DNA of 64,000 bases from Algibacter mikhailovii (GCF_014651495.1 NZ_BMWZ01000002.1:372001-436000), one strand, 5' to 3'; positions 17,928 through 27,979 are shown, counted from the first letter of the stretch. Notes: a model not told the origin generated them from the sequence alone. Numbers and translations are program-made.

Positions 17928-19682
17928 ATGTACAGGAGTCATAATTGCGGCGAATTAAGAGCGACGCATATAAATACAGAGGTTACTTTATCAGGATGGG
18001 TTCAAAAGTCAAGAGACAAAGGTTTTATTGTCTGGGTTGATTTAAGAGACCGATATGGTATAACCCAGTTGGTGTTTGATGAAGAACGCACTTCAAAAGC
18101 ACTTATAGCACAAGCACAGAATCTAGGACGTGAATTTGTAATTCAAGTTAAAGGAACGGTTATTGAACGTGCATCAAAAAACCCAAATATTCCTACGGGG
18201 GACATTGAAATTTTAGTTTCAGAACTAACTGTTTTAAATGAATCTGAATTGCCTCCTTTTACCATAGAAGATAATACCGACGGTGGTGAAGATATCAGAA
18301 TGAAGTATCGCTATTTAGATATTCGTAGAAACCCCGTAAAAAACAGTTTAATCTTCAGACATAAAGTCACTCAAGAAGTTAGAAACTATTTATCTAATGA
18401 AGGGTTTATAGAGGTTGAAACACCTTATTTAATTAAATCAACACCTGAAGGCGCTCGTGATTTTGTAGTACCTTCAAGAATGAATGAAGGGGAGTTTTAT
18501 GCCCTTCCGCAATCACCACAAACGTTTAAGCAATTGCTTATGGTGGGTGGCATGGATAAATATTTTCAGATTGTAAAATGTTTTAGAGACGAAGATTTAC
18601 GTGCCGATAGACAGCCTGAGTTTACACAGATAGATTGTGAAATGGCCTTTATTGAGCAAGAGGATATATTAAACGCTTTTGAAGGTTTAACACGTCATTT
18701 GTTAAAAGAAGTGAATGGTGTACAAGTGGAGAAATTCCCAAGGATACAATATGATGATGCCATGCGTTTGTACGGAAACGACAAGCCGGACATTAGATTT
18801 GGAATGGAATTTGGAGAACTTAATGAAGTGGCTCAACACAAGGATTTTGGTGTTTTTAACAACGCCGAATTAGTAGTTGGAATTGCAGTTCCAGGTGGTA
18901 ATAGTTATACCAGAAAAGAAATTGACAAATTGATTTCATGGATAAAACGTCCACAAGTTGGTGCATTAGGGATGGTTTACTCCCGTTGTAATGATGATGG
19001 CAGCTACAAGTCTTCAGTAGATAAATTCTATGATCAAGAAGATTTAGCCAAATGGGCAGAAGTCACAGGGGCGAAACCTGGAGATTTAGTATGTGTACTT
19101 TCAGGAGACAAAAACAAAGTTCGCGCACAATTAAGTGCTTTACGCATGGAATTAGCAGAACGCTTAGGCTTGCGCAAGCCTGATGAATTTGCGCCACTTT
19201 GGGTTATGGATTTTCCATTATTAGAATGGGATGAGGACACCGCACGTTACCACGCCATGCACCATCCATTTACATCACCTAAACCTGGGCAGTTAGAATT
19301 ATTAAAAACAGATCCAGGAGCGGTAAAAGCCAATGCCTACGATTTAGTCTTAAATGGTAATGAAATTGGTGGAGGATCTATAAGAATTCATGATGCAGCA
19401 ACACAATCTTTAATGTTCGACTATTTAGGATTTACCCCTGAAGAGGCAAAAGCGCAATTCGGCTTTTTAATGGATGCTTTTCAATATGGTGCTCCTCCTC
19501 ATGGTGGTCTTGCATTTGGACTAGACCGATTAGTTGCCATATTAGGTGGACAAGAAACAATTAGAGACTTCATTGCGTTCCCAAAGAATAATTCAGGCCG
19601 GGATGTGATGATAGATGCTCCTGCTCCAATTGATGACCAGCAGCTAACTGAACTTAGTTTAAAACTTAATTTAAAATCATAA
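17928..19682 (+). CDS. aspS: Aspartyl-tRNA synthetase
   Basis: Charges tRNA-Asp with aspartate. The 584-residue bacterial-type enzyme has the N-terminal OB-fold anticodon-binding domain ([21 protein letters not shown]), class II motif 1-3 regions ([55 protein letters not shown]) and the bacterial GAD insertion domain in the middle. I start at the ATG giving [15 protein letters not shown] -7 TAAATTTG lies at 17902-17909, so the longer frame beginning 63 bases upstream would start before transcription does. Confidence 0.97.
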   Translation: MYRSHNCGELRATHINTEVTLSGWVQKSRDKGFIVWVDLRDRYGITQLVFDEERTSKALIAQAQNLGREFVIQVKGTVIERASKNPNIPTGDIEILVSELTVLNESELPPFTIEDNTDGGEDIRMKYRYLDIRRNPVKNSLIFRHKVTQEVRNYLSNEGFIEVETPYLIKSTPEGARDFVVPSRMNEGEFYALPQSPQTFKQLLMVGGMDKYFQIVKCFRDEDLRADRQPEFTQIDCEMAFIEQEDILNAFEGLTRHLLKEVNGVQVEKFPRIQYDDAMRLYGNDKPDIRFGMEFGELNEVAQHKDFGVFNNAELVVGIAVPGGNSYTRKEIDKLISWIKRPQVGALGMVYSRCNDDGSYKSSVDKFYDQEDLAKWAEVTGAKPGDLVCVLSGDKNKVRAQLSALRMELAERLGLRKPDEFAPLWVMDFPLLEWDEDTARYHAMHHPFTSPKPGQLELLKTDPGAVKANAYDLVLNGNEIGGGSIRIHDAATQSLMFDYLGFTPEEAKAQFGFLMDAFQYGAPPHGGLAFGLDRLVAILGGQETIRDFIAFPKNNSGRDVMIDAPAPIDDQQLTELSLKLNLKS

Positions 19683-19686
19683 AATT

Positions 19687-19712
19687 AAATCCTGCTTCGC
19701 GCAGGATTTTTT
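19687..19712 (+). terminator. Terminator of aspS
   Basis: Stem AAATCCTGC with GCAGGATTT, 5-base loop, followed by T residues; begins five bases after the aspS stop codon. Confidence 0.88.
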
Positions 19713-19725
19713 AGTAATTTTAAAC

Positions 19726-21513
19726 ATGCCTTTTACCACAAAAAGCCTATTACGTAAATTTTTAATCTGGAAGTACAAACATATTTCTGAACGCCAGTTT
19801 ATTTATCTGCTTAGTATTCTAGTTGGTTTTTTGGCGGGTATGGGAACCGTGGTACTTAAAAACCTTACCTATTACATCCGGCATTTTTTTAGTTTATATA
19901 TTTTTCAGGATTACCAAAGCACCTTATACTTTATACTTCCAATTATAGGTTTGTTACTTGTTTATATTATTAAACAAACCTGGCTAAAGAAGCACATTGG
20001 ACATGGTATTTCGTCGACACTCTATGCCATTTCAAAACTTAACGGTATTATTCCTAGATATAATATTTATGCCGCTCTAATCACAGCACCACTTACTGCA
20101 GGATTTGGTGGTTCGGTAGGTTTGCAAGGCCCCGCAGTAAGTGTAGGTTCTGCATTAGGATCAAATGCTGCACGCCTGTTTCATATGAACGTAAAAACAA
20201 GGATGCTATTAATAGGGTGTGCAGCAGCAGGAGCCATGGCTTCCATGTTTAAAGCACCTATTGCTGCCATTATTTTTGCTGTTGAAATTTTTAGTTTAGA
20301 TATAGCATTTACCTCACTTGTACCGTTATTACTCGCTTCAGTTTCTGCGGTAGTAACCTCTTACCTATTTTCAGGTACTGATGTATTATTAAGGTTTGAA
20401 TTGACTGATAAGTTTGTAGTAAATGATATTCCATTTTATGTATTACTTGGTTTAGTCACTGCTTTTGCATCCGTATATTTCTCAAAAGTATTTTTCGCTA
20501 TTACTAATTTTTTCAAGCAATTTGAAAGCAGGGCAAAACGACTGCTTATTGGAGGTCTTGCCATAGGGTCCATGCTTTATGTTATCCCGCCACTTTATGG
20601 TGAGGGTTATGGTATAATGAATAATCTTTTAAAAGGCGATCACTTGGCGGCCATTGGGAACACGCCTTTTAATTTTGAGCTATCAAATATTTGGATGGTT
20701 ATTGGACTATTACTAGGAATTGCTGTTTTTAAAGCCATTGCCATGACTACTACTTTTGGAGCTGGTGGTGTTGGCGGTGTATTTATCCCTACCTTGGTTA
20801 TGGGTAGCGCTATAGGCAATGCCTTTGCTAAAATCATCAACAATTTGGGCTTAGATTTTCACGTTTCAGAATCTAATTTCACATTGATAGGAATGACTGG
20901 TTTAATGGCAGGGGTACTCCATGCGCCACTTACAGCCATTTTCTTGATTGCAGAAATCACGGGAGGCTATGAATTATTTGTACCACTAATGATAGTTTCG
21001 GCCATTTCATTTGCCGTTACCAAATACTATGTTTCTCATTCCATATACACCTTAAAGTTAGCTCAGCGTGGTGAGTTAATGACGCATGATAAGGATCAAA
21101 ATGTCCTCATGGTTTTAGATATGGATAAAGTTATAGAGACCAATTTTATCATTTTAAAACCGGAAATGAAACTGGGAGAGATTCTTACTAAGGCTGTTGC
21201 AAAATCATCAAGAAATCATTTTCCGGTGGTTAATGATGACCATGAGTTTCTTGGCGTTATTCGTTTAGACGATATGCGACACATGATGTTTGATACCGAC
21301 CTTTATGACAAGGTAAAAGCCTCTAGCCTTATGCATGCCGACCATGGCATTATAAATTATGATGATGATTCTATGAATGATGTGATGAATAAATTCAAAA
21401 CCAGTGGCGCTTGGAATCTACCTGTTGTAAAACGCGGTAAGTATTATGGTTACATTTCAAAATCAAAACTACTCACGGCGTACAGACAACAACTCATAAA
21501 TTTTACGAAATAA
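19726..21513 (+). CDS. ClC-family chloride channel/transporter with CBS pair
   Basis: A 595-residue ClC protein: about ten or more hydrophobic helices (residues 25-440) followed by two CBS domains (about 460-590). Selectivity motifs are recognisable: GHGIS (residues 92-96), GSVGLQGPAVSVG (129-141), GAGGVGGVFIPTLVMGSAIG. The position of the gating glutamate in the GxEGP motif is Gln 134 (codon CAA at 20125-20127). In CLC-ec1 the same Glu-to-Gln change uncouples proton exchange, so this member may be a passive anion channel rather than a Cl-/H+ antiporter; that is inference. It follows the aspS terminator closely and may share translation with the small membrane protein 17 bases downstream. Confidence 0.92.
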   Translation: MPFTTKSLLRKFLIWKYKHISERQFIYLLSILVGFLAGMGTVVLKNLTYYIRHFFSLYIFQDYQSTLYFILPIIGLLLVYIIKQTWLKKHIGHGISSTLYAISKLNGIIPRYNIYAALITAPLTAGFGGSVGLQGPAVSVGSALGSNAARLFHMNVKTRMLLIGCAAAGAMASMFKAPIAAIIFAVEIFSLDIAFTSLVPLLLASVSAVVTSYLFSGTDVLLRFELTDKFVVNDIPFYVLLGLVTAFASVYFSKVFFAITNFFKQFESRAKRLLIGGLAIGSMLYVIPPLYGEGYGIMNNLLKGDHLAAIGNTPFNFELSNIWMVIGLLLGIAVFKAIAMTTTFGAGGVGGVFIPTLVMGSAIGNAFAKIINNLGLDFHVSESNFTLIGMTGLMAGVLHAPLTAIFLIAEITGGYELFVPLMIVSAISFAVTKYYVSHSIYTLKLAQRGELMTHDKDQNVLMVLDMDKVIETNFIILKPEMKLGEILTKAVAKSSRNHFPVVNDDHEFLGVIRLDDMRHMMFDTDLYDKVKASSLMHADHGIINYDDDSMNDVMNKFKTSGAWNLPVVKRGKYYGYISKSKLLTAYRQQLINFTK

Positions 21514-21530
21514 CGTATCAGGAAGTTCTA

Positions 21531-21767
21531 ATGAAATATATAATTACCTTATTAACTATTGCTGCATTCACAAGTATCATTCTAGGTTTTAGTTTAGATG
21601 TGATGTACTCAGAAAAACTGATTGGTTTTGGGGTTGCTGGGCTATTTCTAATTGTTTTTCCTTTATTTTCATACTACCGTTGGAAAGGAAAAGACCCTAA
21701 AGACTACATGCTCACCAAAGAGAATTTAGACAAAATGCGTGATAGTCAAAAAAAGAAAAACCATTGA
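21531..21767 (+). CDS. Small two-helix membrane protein
   Basis: A 78-residue protein with two hydrophobic helices (about residues 3-22 and 31-49), separated by a short loop with SLDVMYSEKLIG, and a charged C-terminal tail ending in KKKNH. It lies 17 bases after the ClC gene in the same direction and is probably co-transcribed. I do not recognise the family beyond its resemblance to short membrane proteins of this phylum. No catalytic motif. Confidence 0.65.
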   Translation: MKYIITLLTIAAFTSIILGFSLDVMYSEKLIGFGVAGLFLIVFPLFSYYRWKGKDPKDYMLTKENLDKMRDSQKKKNH

Positions 21768-21822
21768 AAATTAAATAAATTAAAGCAGGTAATGACGCCA
21801 AAAGCATTTAAAAGGAATAAGT

Positions 21823-22272
21823 CTAATTAAGATTGCGTTTCCCTGCAAAAAAACGCTTTAATAAAGAGGCGCCTTCAACTTCTAAAACACCACCAATAAT
21901 TTCTGTTTTCGGATGTAGCTTAGTTTTCAAATTAATGCAACCACGTTCTAAATCTCTAGCACCATAAACAATTCTTGAAATCTGACTCCAATACAATGCC
22001 CCTGCGCACATTTGACAAGGTTCTAGGGTAACGTATAGTGTACAACCTTTTAAATATTTCCCACCAAGAAAATTAGCTGCTGCGGTAATAGCTTGCATTT
22101 CTGCGTGGGCCGTAACATCAGTTAAGGTTTCTGTTAAATTATGCCCTCTAGCTATAATTCTTCCATCAATAACCACAACTGCACCCACAGGAATTTCACC
22201 TTTTTCATATGCGGCTTCAGCCTCGTGAAGCGCTTTTTTCATAAAATAGGTATCATCAAAAGGTTCTATCAT
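21823..22272 (-). CDS. tadA: tRNA-specific adenosine deaminase (TadA-type nucleoside deaminase)
   Basis: A 149-residue zinc deaminase that probably converts adenosine 34 of tRNA-Arg to inosine. The two zinc motifs are intact: HAEMQAI (His plus proton-shuttle Glu) and PCQMCAGAL (two Cys). The N-terminal MIEPFDDTYFMKKALHEAEAAY and GEIPVGAVVV are typical of TadA. A guanine deaminase is the main alternative. It is divergent from dxs with only 39 bases between the two starts. Confidence 0.9.
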   Translation of the reverse strand: MIEPFDDTYFMKKALHEAEAAYEKGEIPVGAVVVIDGRIIARGHNLTETLTDVTAHAEMQAITAAANFLGGKYLKGCTLYVTLEPCQMCAGALYWSQISRIVYGARDLERGCINLKTKLHPKTEIIGGVLEVEGASLLKRFFAGKRNLN

Positions 22273-22311
22273 GATAGCAAAAATACAATTTCATTCTTGT
22301 ACTTTTGTGAC

Positions 22312-24084
22312 GTGCAAAAAAGTATACTAAAAAATATTAATTCCCCACAAGAGCTTCGTCTTATAAATCAAAAAGACTTACCCCATCTTGCACACGAATT
22401 ACGAAAATTCATAATCAACATTGTGGCTACTAAGGAAGGACACCTTGGAGCTAGTCTTGGCGTAGTAGAACTCACAATTGCCATTCATTATGTGTTTAAT
22501 ACACCTATAGACCAATTAATATGGGATGTAGGTCATCAAGCCTATGGTCATAAAATATTAACAGGCAGAAAAGATGTTTTTCACACCAATAGGCAGCTAG
22601 GTGGCATAAGTGGTTTCCCAAAACGTAGCGAAAGTGAATTTGATACTTTTGGTGTTGGGCACTCCTCTACTTCCATTTCAGCAGCTTTAGGCATGGCAAT
22701 TGCCTCAAAGTTAAAAGGAGAAGACAAACATCATATTGCTGTTATTGGTGATGCCTCCATTGCCAGTGGAATGGCATTTGAAGGATTAAATCACGCCGGA
22801 GTTACTGATGCCAATGTATTGGTGATTTTAAATGATAATGCTATTGGTATAGACCCAAGTGTTGGGGCATTAAAGCAATATTTAACCAATGTTAAAAAAA
22901 GCACACAAAAACGCAATAATATTATTGAAGCCTTAAATTTTGACTATTCTGGGCCAATTGATGGTCATAATTTAAATAAAATTATTTCAGAATTAGAGCG
23001 TTTAAAAACAATTAAAGGTCCAAAATTACTTCATATTATTACTACAAAAGGTAAAGGTCTAAAGCAAGCTGAGGCTGATCAAGTAAAATATCATGCACCG
23101 GGGAAATTTAATGCAAAAACCGGTGATTTAGAAATCACATCTTCCAAAGTCCTACCACCAAAATATCAAGATGTTTTTGGATACACTTTGGTTGAACTCG
23201 CAAAACAAAATAAAAAGATTGTTGGGATTACGCCTGCTATGCCAACAGGCAGCTCATTAAAATACATGATGGACGAGATTCCTGAACGGGCTTTTGATGT
23301 GGGTATTGCAGAACAACACGCCGTAACCTTAGCGGCAGGTATGGCAACCCAAGGATTAGTCCCTTTTTGTAATATCTATTCCACGTTTTTACAGCGGGCT
23401 TACGACCAAATCATTCATGATGTGGCCATTCAAAACCTACCTGTTATTTTTTGTTTAGACCGTTCTGGTTTGGTGGGAGAAGATGGGGCCACCCATCATG
23501 GTGTTTTCGATTTAAGTTATTTAAGATGCATTCCCAATCTCATTATTTTCGTACCTAGAAATGAAGTAGAATTACGCAACATAATGTATACAGCCCAACT
23601 AGGTCTAGATCACCCCATTGCAATAAGGTATCCCAGAGGGCGTGGTGAAATGATAGATTGGAAACAATCCTTTTCTAGAATAGAAATTGGTAAAGCTGTC
23701 CAACTCAAAAAAGGCAATGACCTAGCTGTTTTAAGTATTGGCACTATGGCGAAACAGGTAAGCGAGGCTAGTTTTGACTTGGATATTTCTCATTATGATA
23801 TGCGTTTTGTAAAACCTTTAGATGAAAACATACTCCATACTATATTTAAAACGCATAGCAAGGTAATTACCGTTGAAGACAACAGTGTTAAAGGCGCTTT
23901 CGGCTCAGCCATTTTAGAATTTGCAGCAATCCATAATTACAAGAATACTATTCAAGTTATAGGCATTCCAGATCGCTTTATTGAACATGGCAGTGTAAAA
24001 GAATTGCATGAGTTGACTGGATTAGACGGCATAAGTCTATCGAAACAGATTAAAGCCCTTTTAAGAAAATCCCCTTTGGATTAA
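22312..24084 (+). CDS. dxs: 1-deoxy-D-xylulose-5-phosphate synthase
   Basis: First enzyme of the MEP isoprenoid pathway: condenses pyruvate with glyceraldehyde 3-phosphate using thiamine diphosphate. About 590 residues with TKEGHLGASLG, GDASIASGMAFEGLNHAG (cofactor-binding GDG-like motif), the transketolase catalytic Glu in DVGIAEQHAVTLAAGMA and the C-terminal VEDNSVKGAFGSA. The start is taken as the GTG at 22312, where homology begins (QKSILKNINSPQELRL); longer frames upstream run antisense to tadA. A perfect -7 TACTTTTG at 22300-22307 lies only 4 bases before that GTG, so the mRNA may be leaderless, or the true start is slightly different. Confidence 0.93.
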   Translation: MQKSILKNINSPQELRLINQKDLPHLAHELRKFIINIVATKEGHLGASLGVVELTIAIHYVFNTPIDQLIWDVGHQAYGHKILTGRKDVFHTNRQLGGISGFPKRSESEFDTFGVGHSSTSISAALGMAIASKLKGEDKHHIAVIGDASIASGMAFEGLNHAGVTDANVLVILNDNAIGIDPSVGALKQYLTNVKKSTQKRNNIIEALNFDYSGPIDGHNLNKIISELERLKTIKGPKLLHIITTKGKGLKQAEADQVKYHAPGKFNAKTGDLEITSSKVLPPKYQDVFGYTLVELAKQNKKIVGITPAMPTGSSLKYMMDEIPERAFDVGIAEQHAVTLAAGMATQGLVPFCNIYSTFLQRAYDQIIHDVAIQNLPVIFCLDRSGLVGEDGATHHGVFDLSYLRCIPNLIIFVPRNEVELRNIMYTAQLGLDHPIAIRYPRGRGEMIDWKQSFSRIEIGKAVQLKKGNDLAVLSIGTMAKQVSEASFDLDISHYDMRFVKPLDENILHTIFKTHSKVITVEDNSVKGAFGSAILEFAAIHNYKNTIQVIGIPDRFIEHGSVKELHELTGLDGISLSKQIKALLRKSPLD

Positions 24085-24223
24085 ATTTGTTGCATCTGGA
24101 ATACCATCATGGGATGACAAGGTCATCGGAAAAATTTTAGAGGAGCCATATGGCCTTCTATAGTAAAGTTAACTACGCTTAATAATAATTTGATTATTTA
24201 AAAATAACACAAAAGGACTTGGG

Positions 24224-24568
24224 CTAAATAACTTCCTGTTCGCGTAACATATTAGAGAGTTCATTTGATATATCAAAAATAGAAACATAACTGTCATACC
24301 CCTTCCTTATGATGCTATCAATCATTTCTGGCGCTTGAAAACAATGAACCGCTATTAATTTTATTTGGGGGTATTTCTTTTTCAAATTAGATATGATTTC
24401 ATTCTCTATTGGCCCAACATCCATTAAATTAACTATTAGAACTCGCGGTATTAACCGATCCTCAAAACCTTCTAATACCGCTTCATAATTCTTAAATACA
24501 ATTGGAATGATCTCAGAAATCTTATCTACCAATTTTTGATTTATGCTATTTTCTCTACCTATTAACAT
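24224..24568 (-). CDS. Degenerate receiver-like protein without phosphoacceptor Asp
   Basis: A 114-residue protein with the strand and helix pattern of a response-regulator receiver domain. RVLIVNLMDVGPIENEI aligns with the strand carrying the phosphorylated Asp, but that position is Asn 47; KKYPQIKLIAVHCF matches strand 4 without the usual Thr/Ser, and the acidic pair after strand 1 is replaced by Arg-Glu. It can therefore not be phosphorylated normally and may bind a partner protein. Its promoter belongs to the five-member TAGGT-box set, and box 1 overlaps the stop codon of the adjacent response regulator. The receiver assignment is my own alignment by eye; a plain hypothetical protein is the alternative. 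Confidence 0.65.
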   Translation of the reverse strand: MLIGRENSINQKLVDKISEIIPIVFKNYEAVLEGFEDRLIPRVLIVNLMDVGPIENEIISNLKKKYPQIKLIAVHCFQAPEMIDSIIRKGYDSYVSIFDISNELSNMLREQEVI

Positions 24569-24588
24569 TAATTAGACCTCTTAAACTA

Positions 24589-24659
24589 CAAATGTATAGA
24601 TAGAAAAGAATTTGGAGATTGGTGTAACACCTACATTTACCATATAGGCAATTTACCTA
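24589..24659 (-). promoter_or_regulatory. Two-box promoter D (degenerate receiver gene)
   Basis: Read leftward: box 1 TAGGTAAATTGCCTA (24659-24645), box 2 TAGGTGTTACACCAA (24633-24619), -7 TACATTTG (24596-24589). Box 1 to box 2 is 26 bp and box 2 to -7 is 37 bp, start to start, exactly as in the four other promoters of this set. The first three bases of box 1 are the stop codon of the response regulator gene. No -33 element is seen. Confidence 0.8.
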
Positions 24660-25316
24660 TACATCATCAAACAGCTGTCTTTCAATAGCATACAATACCA
24701 ATCCAGCTACATTCTTGCTACCAGTTTTATCTAGCAAATTTCTTTTGTGTGCATCAACGGTTCGCACACTTACAAATAACTGTTCTGCAATTTCTTTGTT
24801 AGATTGTTCTTTTAAAATTAAATGTAATACTTCTTTTTCTCTTTCCGTTAAAGGCATTTCAGTTACAACTTTCGATGTTGAAATTGGTTTTATTTTACGA
24901 ATGTTGTTCAAAATAATATTAGTGACCTCTGGAGAATAATAGGTATTTCCTTCATAAACACTTTTAATGGCTTGAATCAGTTCTTCCTCACTACAGTTTT
25001 TCAGTAAATACCCCAGTGCGCCTTCTGCCAACATCTGCTTAATATGTTGACTTTCCCCCATCATTGTCAAGGCAATTATTTTAATATTTGGATGGTCAAT
25101 CTTTAATGTCTTAATCAATTCTAAGCCATCCATAATTGGCATATTCAAATCTGTAAGTACAATATCTACAGCTATGTCTCTTAATTGATTCAAGCAATCT
25201 TCACCATTCTCTGCTTCCGCGACTATTTCAAAATCTGGATGATCTCCCAAAAAGTTTTTTAATCCTTCTCGAATCATTTTATGATCATCTACTAAAAAAA
25301 GTTTAATCTTACCCAT
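24657..25316 (-). CDS. NarL/LuxR-family response regulator paired with kinase
   Basis: A 219-residue response regulator with an intact receiver (KLFLVDDHKMIREGL; phosphoacceptor Asp in VDIVLTDLNMP; Thr in IIALTMM; Lys in YLLKN) and a C-terminal LuxR helix-turn-helix (SNKEIAEQLFVSVRTVDAHKRN). It starts five bases after the histidine kinase gene, so the two form a co-transcribed two-component system. It is the best candidate to bind the TAGGT boxes found in five promoters of the next 13 kb, one of which begins within its own stop codon; binding is inferred from position and the class of regulator. Confidence 0.95.
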   Translation of the reverse strand: MGKIKLFLVDDHKMIREGLKNFLGDHPDFEIVAEAENGEDCLNQLRDIAVDIVLTDLNMPIMDGLELIKTLKIDHPNIKIIALTMMGESQHIKQMLAEGALGYLLKNCSEEELIQAIKSVYEGNTYYSPEVTNIILNNIRKIKPISTSKVVTEMPLTEREKEVLHLILKEQSNKEIAEQLFVSVRTVDAHKRNLLDKTGSKNVAGLVLYAIERQLFDDV

Positions 25317-25321
25317 GGCTG

Positions 25322-27979
25322 TTACACACTTTTATTTATTTCCACTAAAATAGTAGTTCCACTGCCAATTCTACTGTCTATTTCTAAAAATCCGTTTATG
25401 GCGTCTACCCTATTTCTCATACTCTGAAACCCTAAACCCCTATTCTTCTCTGTTATTTTATTAATGTCAAATCCAACACCATCATCCTCTATAGTTAGCA
25501 TATATAGTTCATCATAATCCTTCAATTGAATAGATACATTTTTCGCTTTTGAGTATTTAATAATATTATTAATAGACTCCTGTAAAATACGATATAAAGT
25601 AATTTCTATTTGTTGATTTTCTAATCGTTCTTGTTCAAAGTTATGTATGAAATTAAAAGCAATCGATTCAGAACTCTTATCCAATTCATCAATCAAACTT
25701 TCAAATGCTGAAATGACACCAAAATCTATTATTGCTTTTGGCATTAGTGAATGTGCTACAACTCGACTTTCAATAATAGAATCTTGTAAATAATTCCAAC
25801 CTATTTCAAATTTTTCTTTTGCATTATCACCTAACTTATTGAGTTCTTTTTTTGCTGTTTGAAAGTTTAAAGACGAAATTGTAAGTGTTTGCTGAAGCCC
25901 ATCATGTATATCTCTTGAAATCCTACTACGTTCAATATTTTCGGTTCTTAAAACGGCTTCAAGCATTTCTTGAGTTCGTATTTTGTCGGCAGTAATATCT
26001 GTATGTGTTCCAACCACTCTAGTTGGTTTACCTTCTGAATCTCGTTCTACAATTTTACCTTTTACCTGTACCCAAATAGTGTCTCCTTTTTTCTTTTTTA
26101 TTTTATACTCATCCAACAATTGCTCGTTACTCCTTTCAGTCATTATTTTTTGATGATTTTCTCTAAGAATCTCTCGTTGATTATGATCTGAAATTCTTTT
26201 ATATATTTCTTCTCTAGATTCTTCAAATTCATAAGGGGCATAGCCTAGCATTGTATAAATTGCTGAGCTAAATTTTATTGTATCAGATTTCACATTCCAA
26301 TCCCATATACCATCATTTGATGCATCTAAGGCATATTTATAACGTTCATCACTTACTTTCAAGTTATTGTTAACTTCAACAATTTTTTGAGTACGCTCCT
26401 CAACTTTTTGTTCTAAATTTTCATTCAAATTATTAAGTTCTTGATTCTGGTCTTCAATCGTGTTTTTTTGCTTTTTAATCAATCTAATTCTACTGTAAAG
26501 TAAAACCGAAAACCCTAATACAATCAAAAGAATAATAAATAAAGTTTGACGCTCTCTTTGGGTTTTTGCCAACGTTGCTTTTTGAATTTCTCTTTGACTT
26601 TCAAAATAAATACTGTCTCTAAGTGCTTTTTTCTCGTACTCATACTTAAACTCTTGACCTATAATTGCTCGCTTATTATCTATAGCTTGTATGCTATCAT
26701 TTGTGGATACATATAACTTGTATGACTCCAATGCTAGTTTGTCATTTCCTAAAGAATCATATAATTGAAATAAATCAAAAGAGGCATCTCTAACCTCTGC
26801 AATAAACCTATTTCTTGAAGTCTCTAAGCTTTTGTTGAAATAAGCTAAAGCCTGTTTTGTATTACCTATAGCTTTATAGTATAAGCCCATTCCTCTTTGT
26901 GCCATAGCAACTCCTAGAGTATAATTTATCTCTTCAGAAATAGTTAATGATCGTGATAAGTTTTTATAAGCTTCCGGATAGTTTTTGAGGTGTATTTGAA
27001 GTTTACCTATTTCTCTTAGCGCTCGACCTATAAACGCTTTATTACCAATTTCCTCAGAAATTAAAAGGCTTCTGTTTAAATATTCAAGTGCTTTATCTTG
27101 GTCTTTGTATTTTACAGAGGCTTCACCCAAATTTGCTAAAACCTTAGCAAGACCTTCTTTATTGTTTAATTTTTCATTTAGTTCTAATGCCTTATACGTA
27201 TGCTCTAAAAATTGTTCTTTATTTTCCAGGTCGTAATGTAAACTTGCTATATTGATATGATCTGTGGCAGCATTTGCTTCATTTCCATTTCTCTCATGAA
27301 AGGCTAATTGTTTCTGGAATAATTCAATAGCCATAGATAAATCGCCTTTCCTTTTCTTTAAAAGCGCTAAATTAGTTGAAGAAGCGGTAGTATCCATTCC
27401 TAGTTCTTCGTATAAGCTAATACACTGTTCAAAACAGGCTTCTGCAGAAGGATAGTCGTTCTTATAAATATAAACAATACCAATGTTGTTTAAGTTATTT
27501 GCCACTTGTTCTTTATCGTTTAACGCTTTTGATACTTTTATTGCTTTACGATAATAAACAATGGTACTATCATACTCAAACTTTTTATTCGTAACCAACC
27601 CAAACCTGGTATATGCTAGTGCAATACTTGAACTATCTCCATTTTGTATGGCAGTATCAAAAGCTTCAGTATTTATTCTATTGGCAGTATCAAAATCTCC
27701 TTTTTTATAATATACAGACCATATTACTCGTTTAGATTTAACTTTATATTCCTCAATTCTTTTTATGTTTGCAAACTCGTAGGCTTTTTGAGCATAAAAC
27801 AGAGAACTATCGGCGTTCGTTTTATTATACTTTTTAGCATATTCAGTCAACGCTTTTGCGCGATTGAAATCTGACTGCTCTGCATCAATCCAAACATTCC
27901 GTAAGGAATCTAATTGCTGCCCGAAACAAGGTGTTATCAATAAAATAAAAATGGTGACTAATCTGATATTATGTCTCAT
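25322..27979 (-). CDS. TPR-PAS sensor histidine kinase (HisKA_3/HATPase)
   Basis: An 885-residue membrane sensor. Order: signal peptide (1-20), periplasmic tetratricopeptide repeats (about 35-430), one transmembrane helix (about 479-496), coiled coil (503-540), PAS/PAC domain (about 545-660), HisKA_3 dimerisation domain with the phosphorylated His 692 in SRDIHDGLQQTLT, and HATPase_c (about 785-885) with EDDGVGFD and GLGFQSMRNRV. HisKA_3 kinases pair with NarL/LuxR regulators, which fits the gene five bases downstream. The periplasmic repeats probably detect an envelope protein or peptide. A decayed copy of its HATPase region lies just upstream at 28085-28305. Confidence 0.94.
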   Translation of the reverse strand: MRHNIRLVTIFILLITPCFGQQLDSLRNVWIDAEQSDFNRAKALTEYAKKYNKTNADSSLFYAQKAYEFANIKRIEEYKVKSKRVIWSVYYKKGDFDTANRINTEAFDTAIQNGDSSSIALAYTRFGLVTNKKFEYDSTIVYYRKAIKVSKALNDKEQVANNLNNIGIVYIYKNDYPSAEACFEQCISLYEELGMDTTASSTNLALLKKRKGDLSMAIELFQKQLAFHERNGNEANAATDHINIASLHYDLENKEQFLEHTYKALELNEKLNNKEGLAKVLANLGEASVKYKDQDKALEYLNRSLLISEEIGNKAFIGRALREIGKLQIHLKNYPEAYKNLSRSLTISEEINYTLGVAMAQRGMGLYYKAIGNTKQALAYFNKSLETSRNRFIAEVRDASFDLFQLYDSLGNDKLALESYKLYVSTNDSIQAIDNKRAIIGQEFKYEYEKKALRDSIYFESQREIQKATLAKTQRERQTLFIILLIVLGFSVLLYSRIRLIKKQKNTIEDQNQELNNLNENLEQKVEERTQKIVEVNNNLKVSDERYKYALDASNDGIWDWNVKSDTIKFSSAIYTMLGYAPYEFEESREEIYKRISDHNQREILRENHQKIMTERSNEQLLDEYKIKKKKGDTIWVQVKGKIVERDSEGKPTRVVGTHTDITADKIRTQEMLEAVLRTENIERSRISRDIHDGLQQTLTISSLNFQTAKKELNKLGDNAKEKFEIGWNYLQDSIIESRVVAHSLMPKAIIDFGVISAFESLIDELDKSSESIAFNFIHNFEQERLENQQIEITLYRILQESINNIIKYSKAKNVSIQLKDYDELYMLTIEDDGVGFDINKITEKNRGLGFQSMRNRVDAINGFLEIDSRIGSGTTILVEINKSV

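Noticed and set aside
22141-22311. A longer dxs reading frame with 57 extra codons
   Set aside because: It runs antisense through tadA, has no similarity to DXS proteins and would start before the -7 element at 22300.
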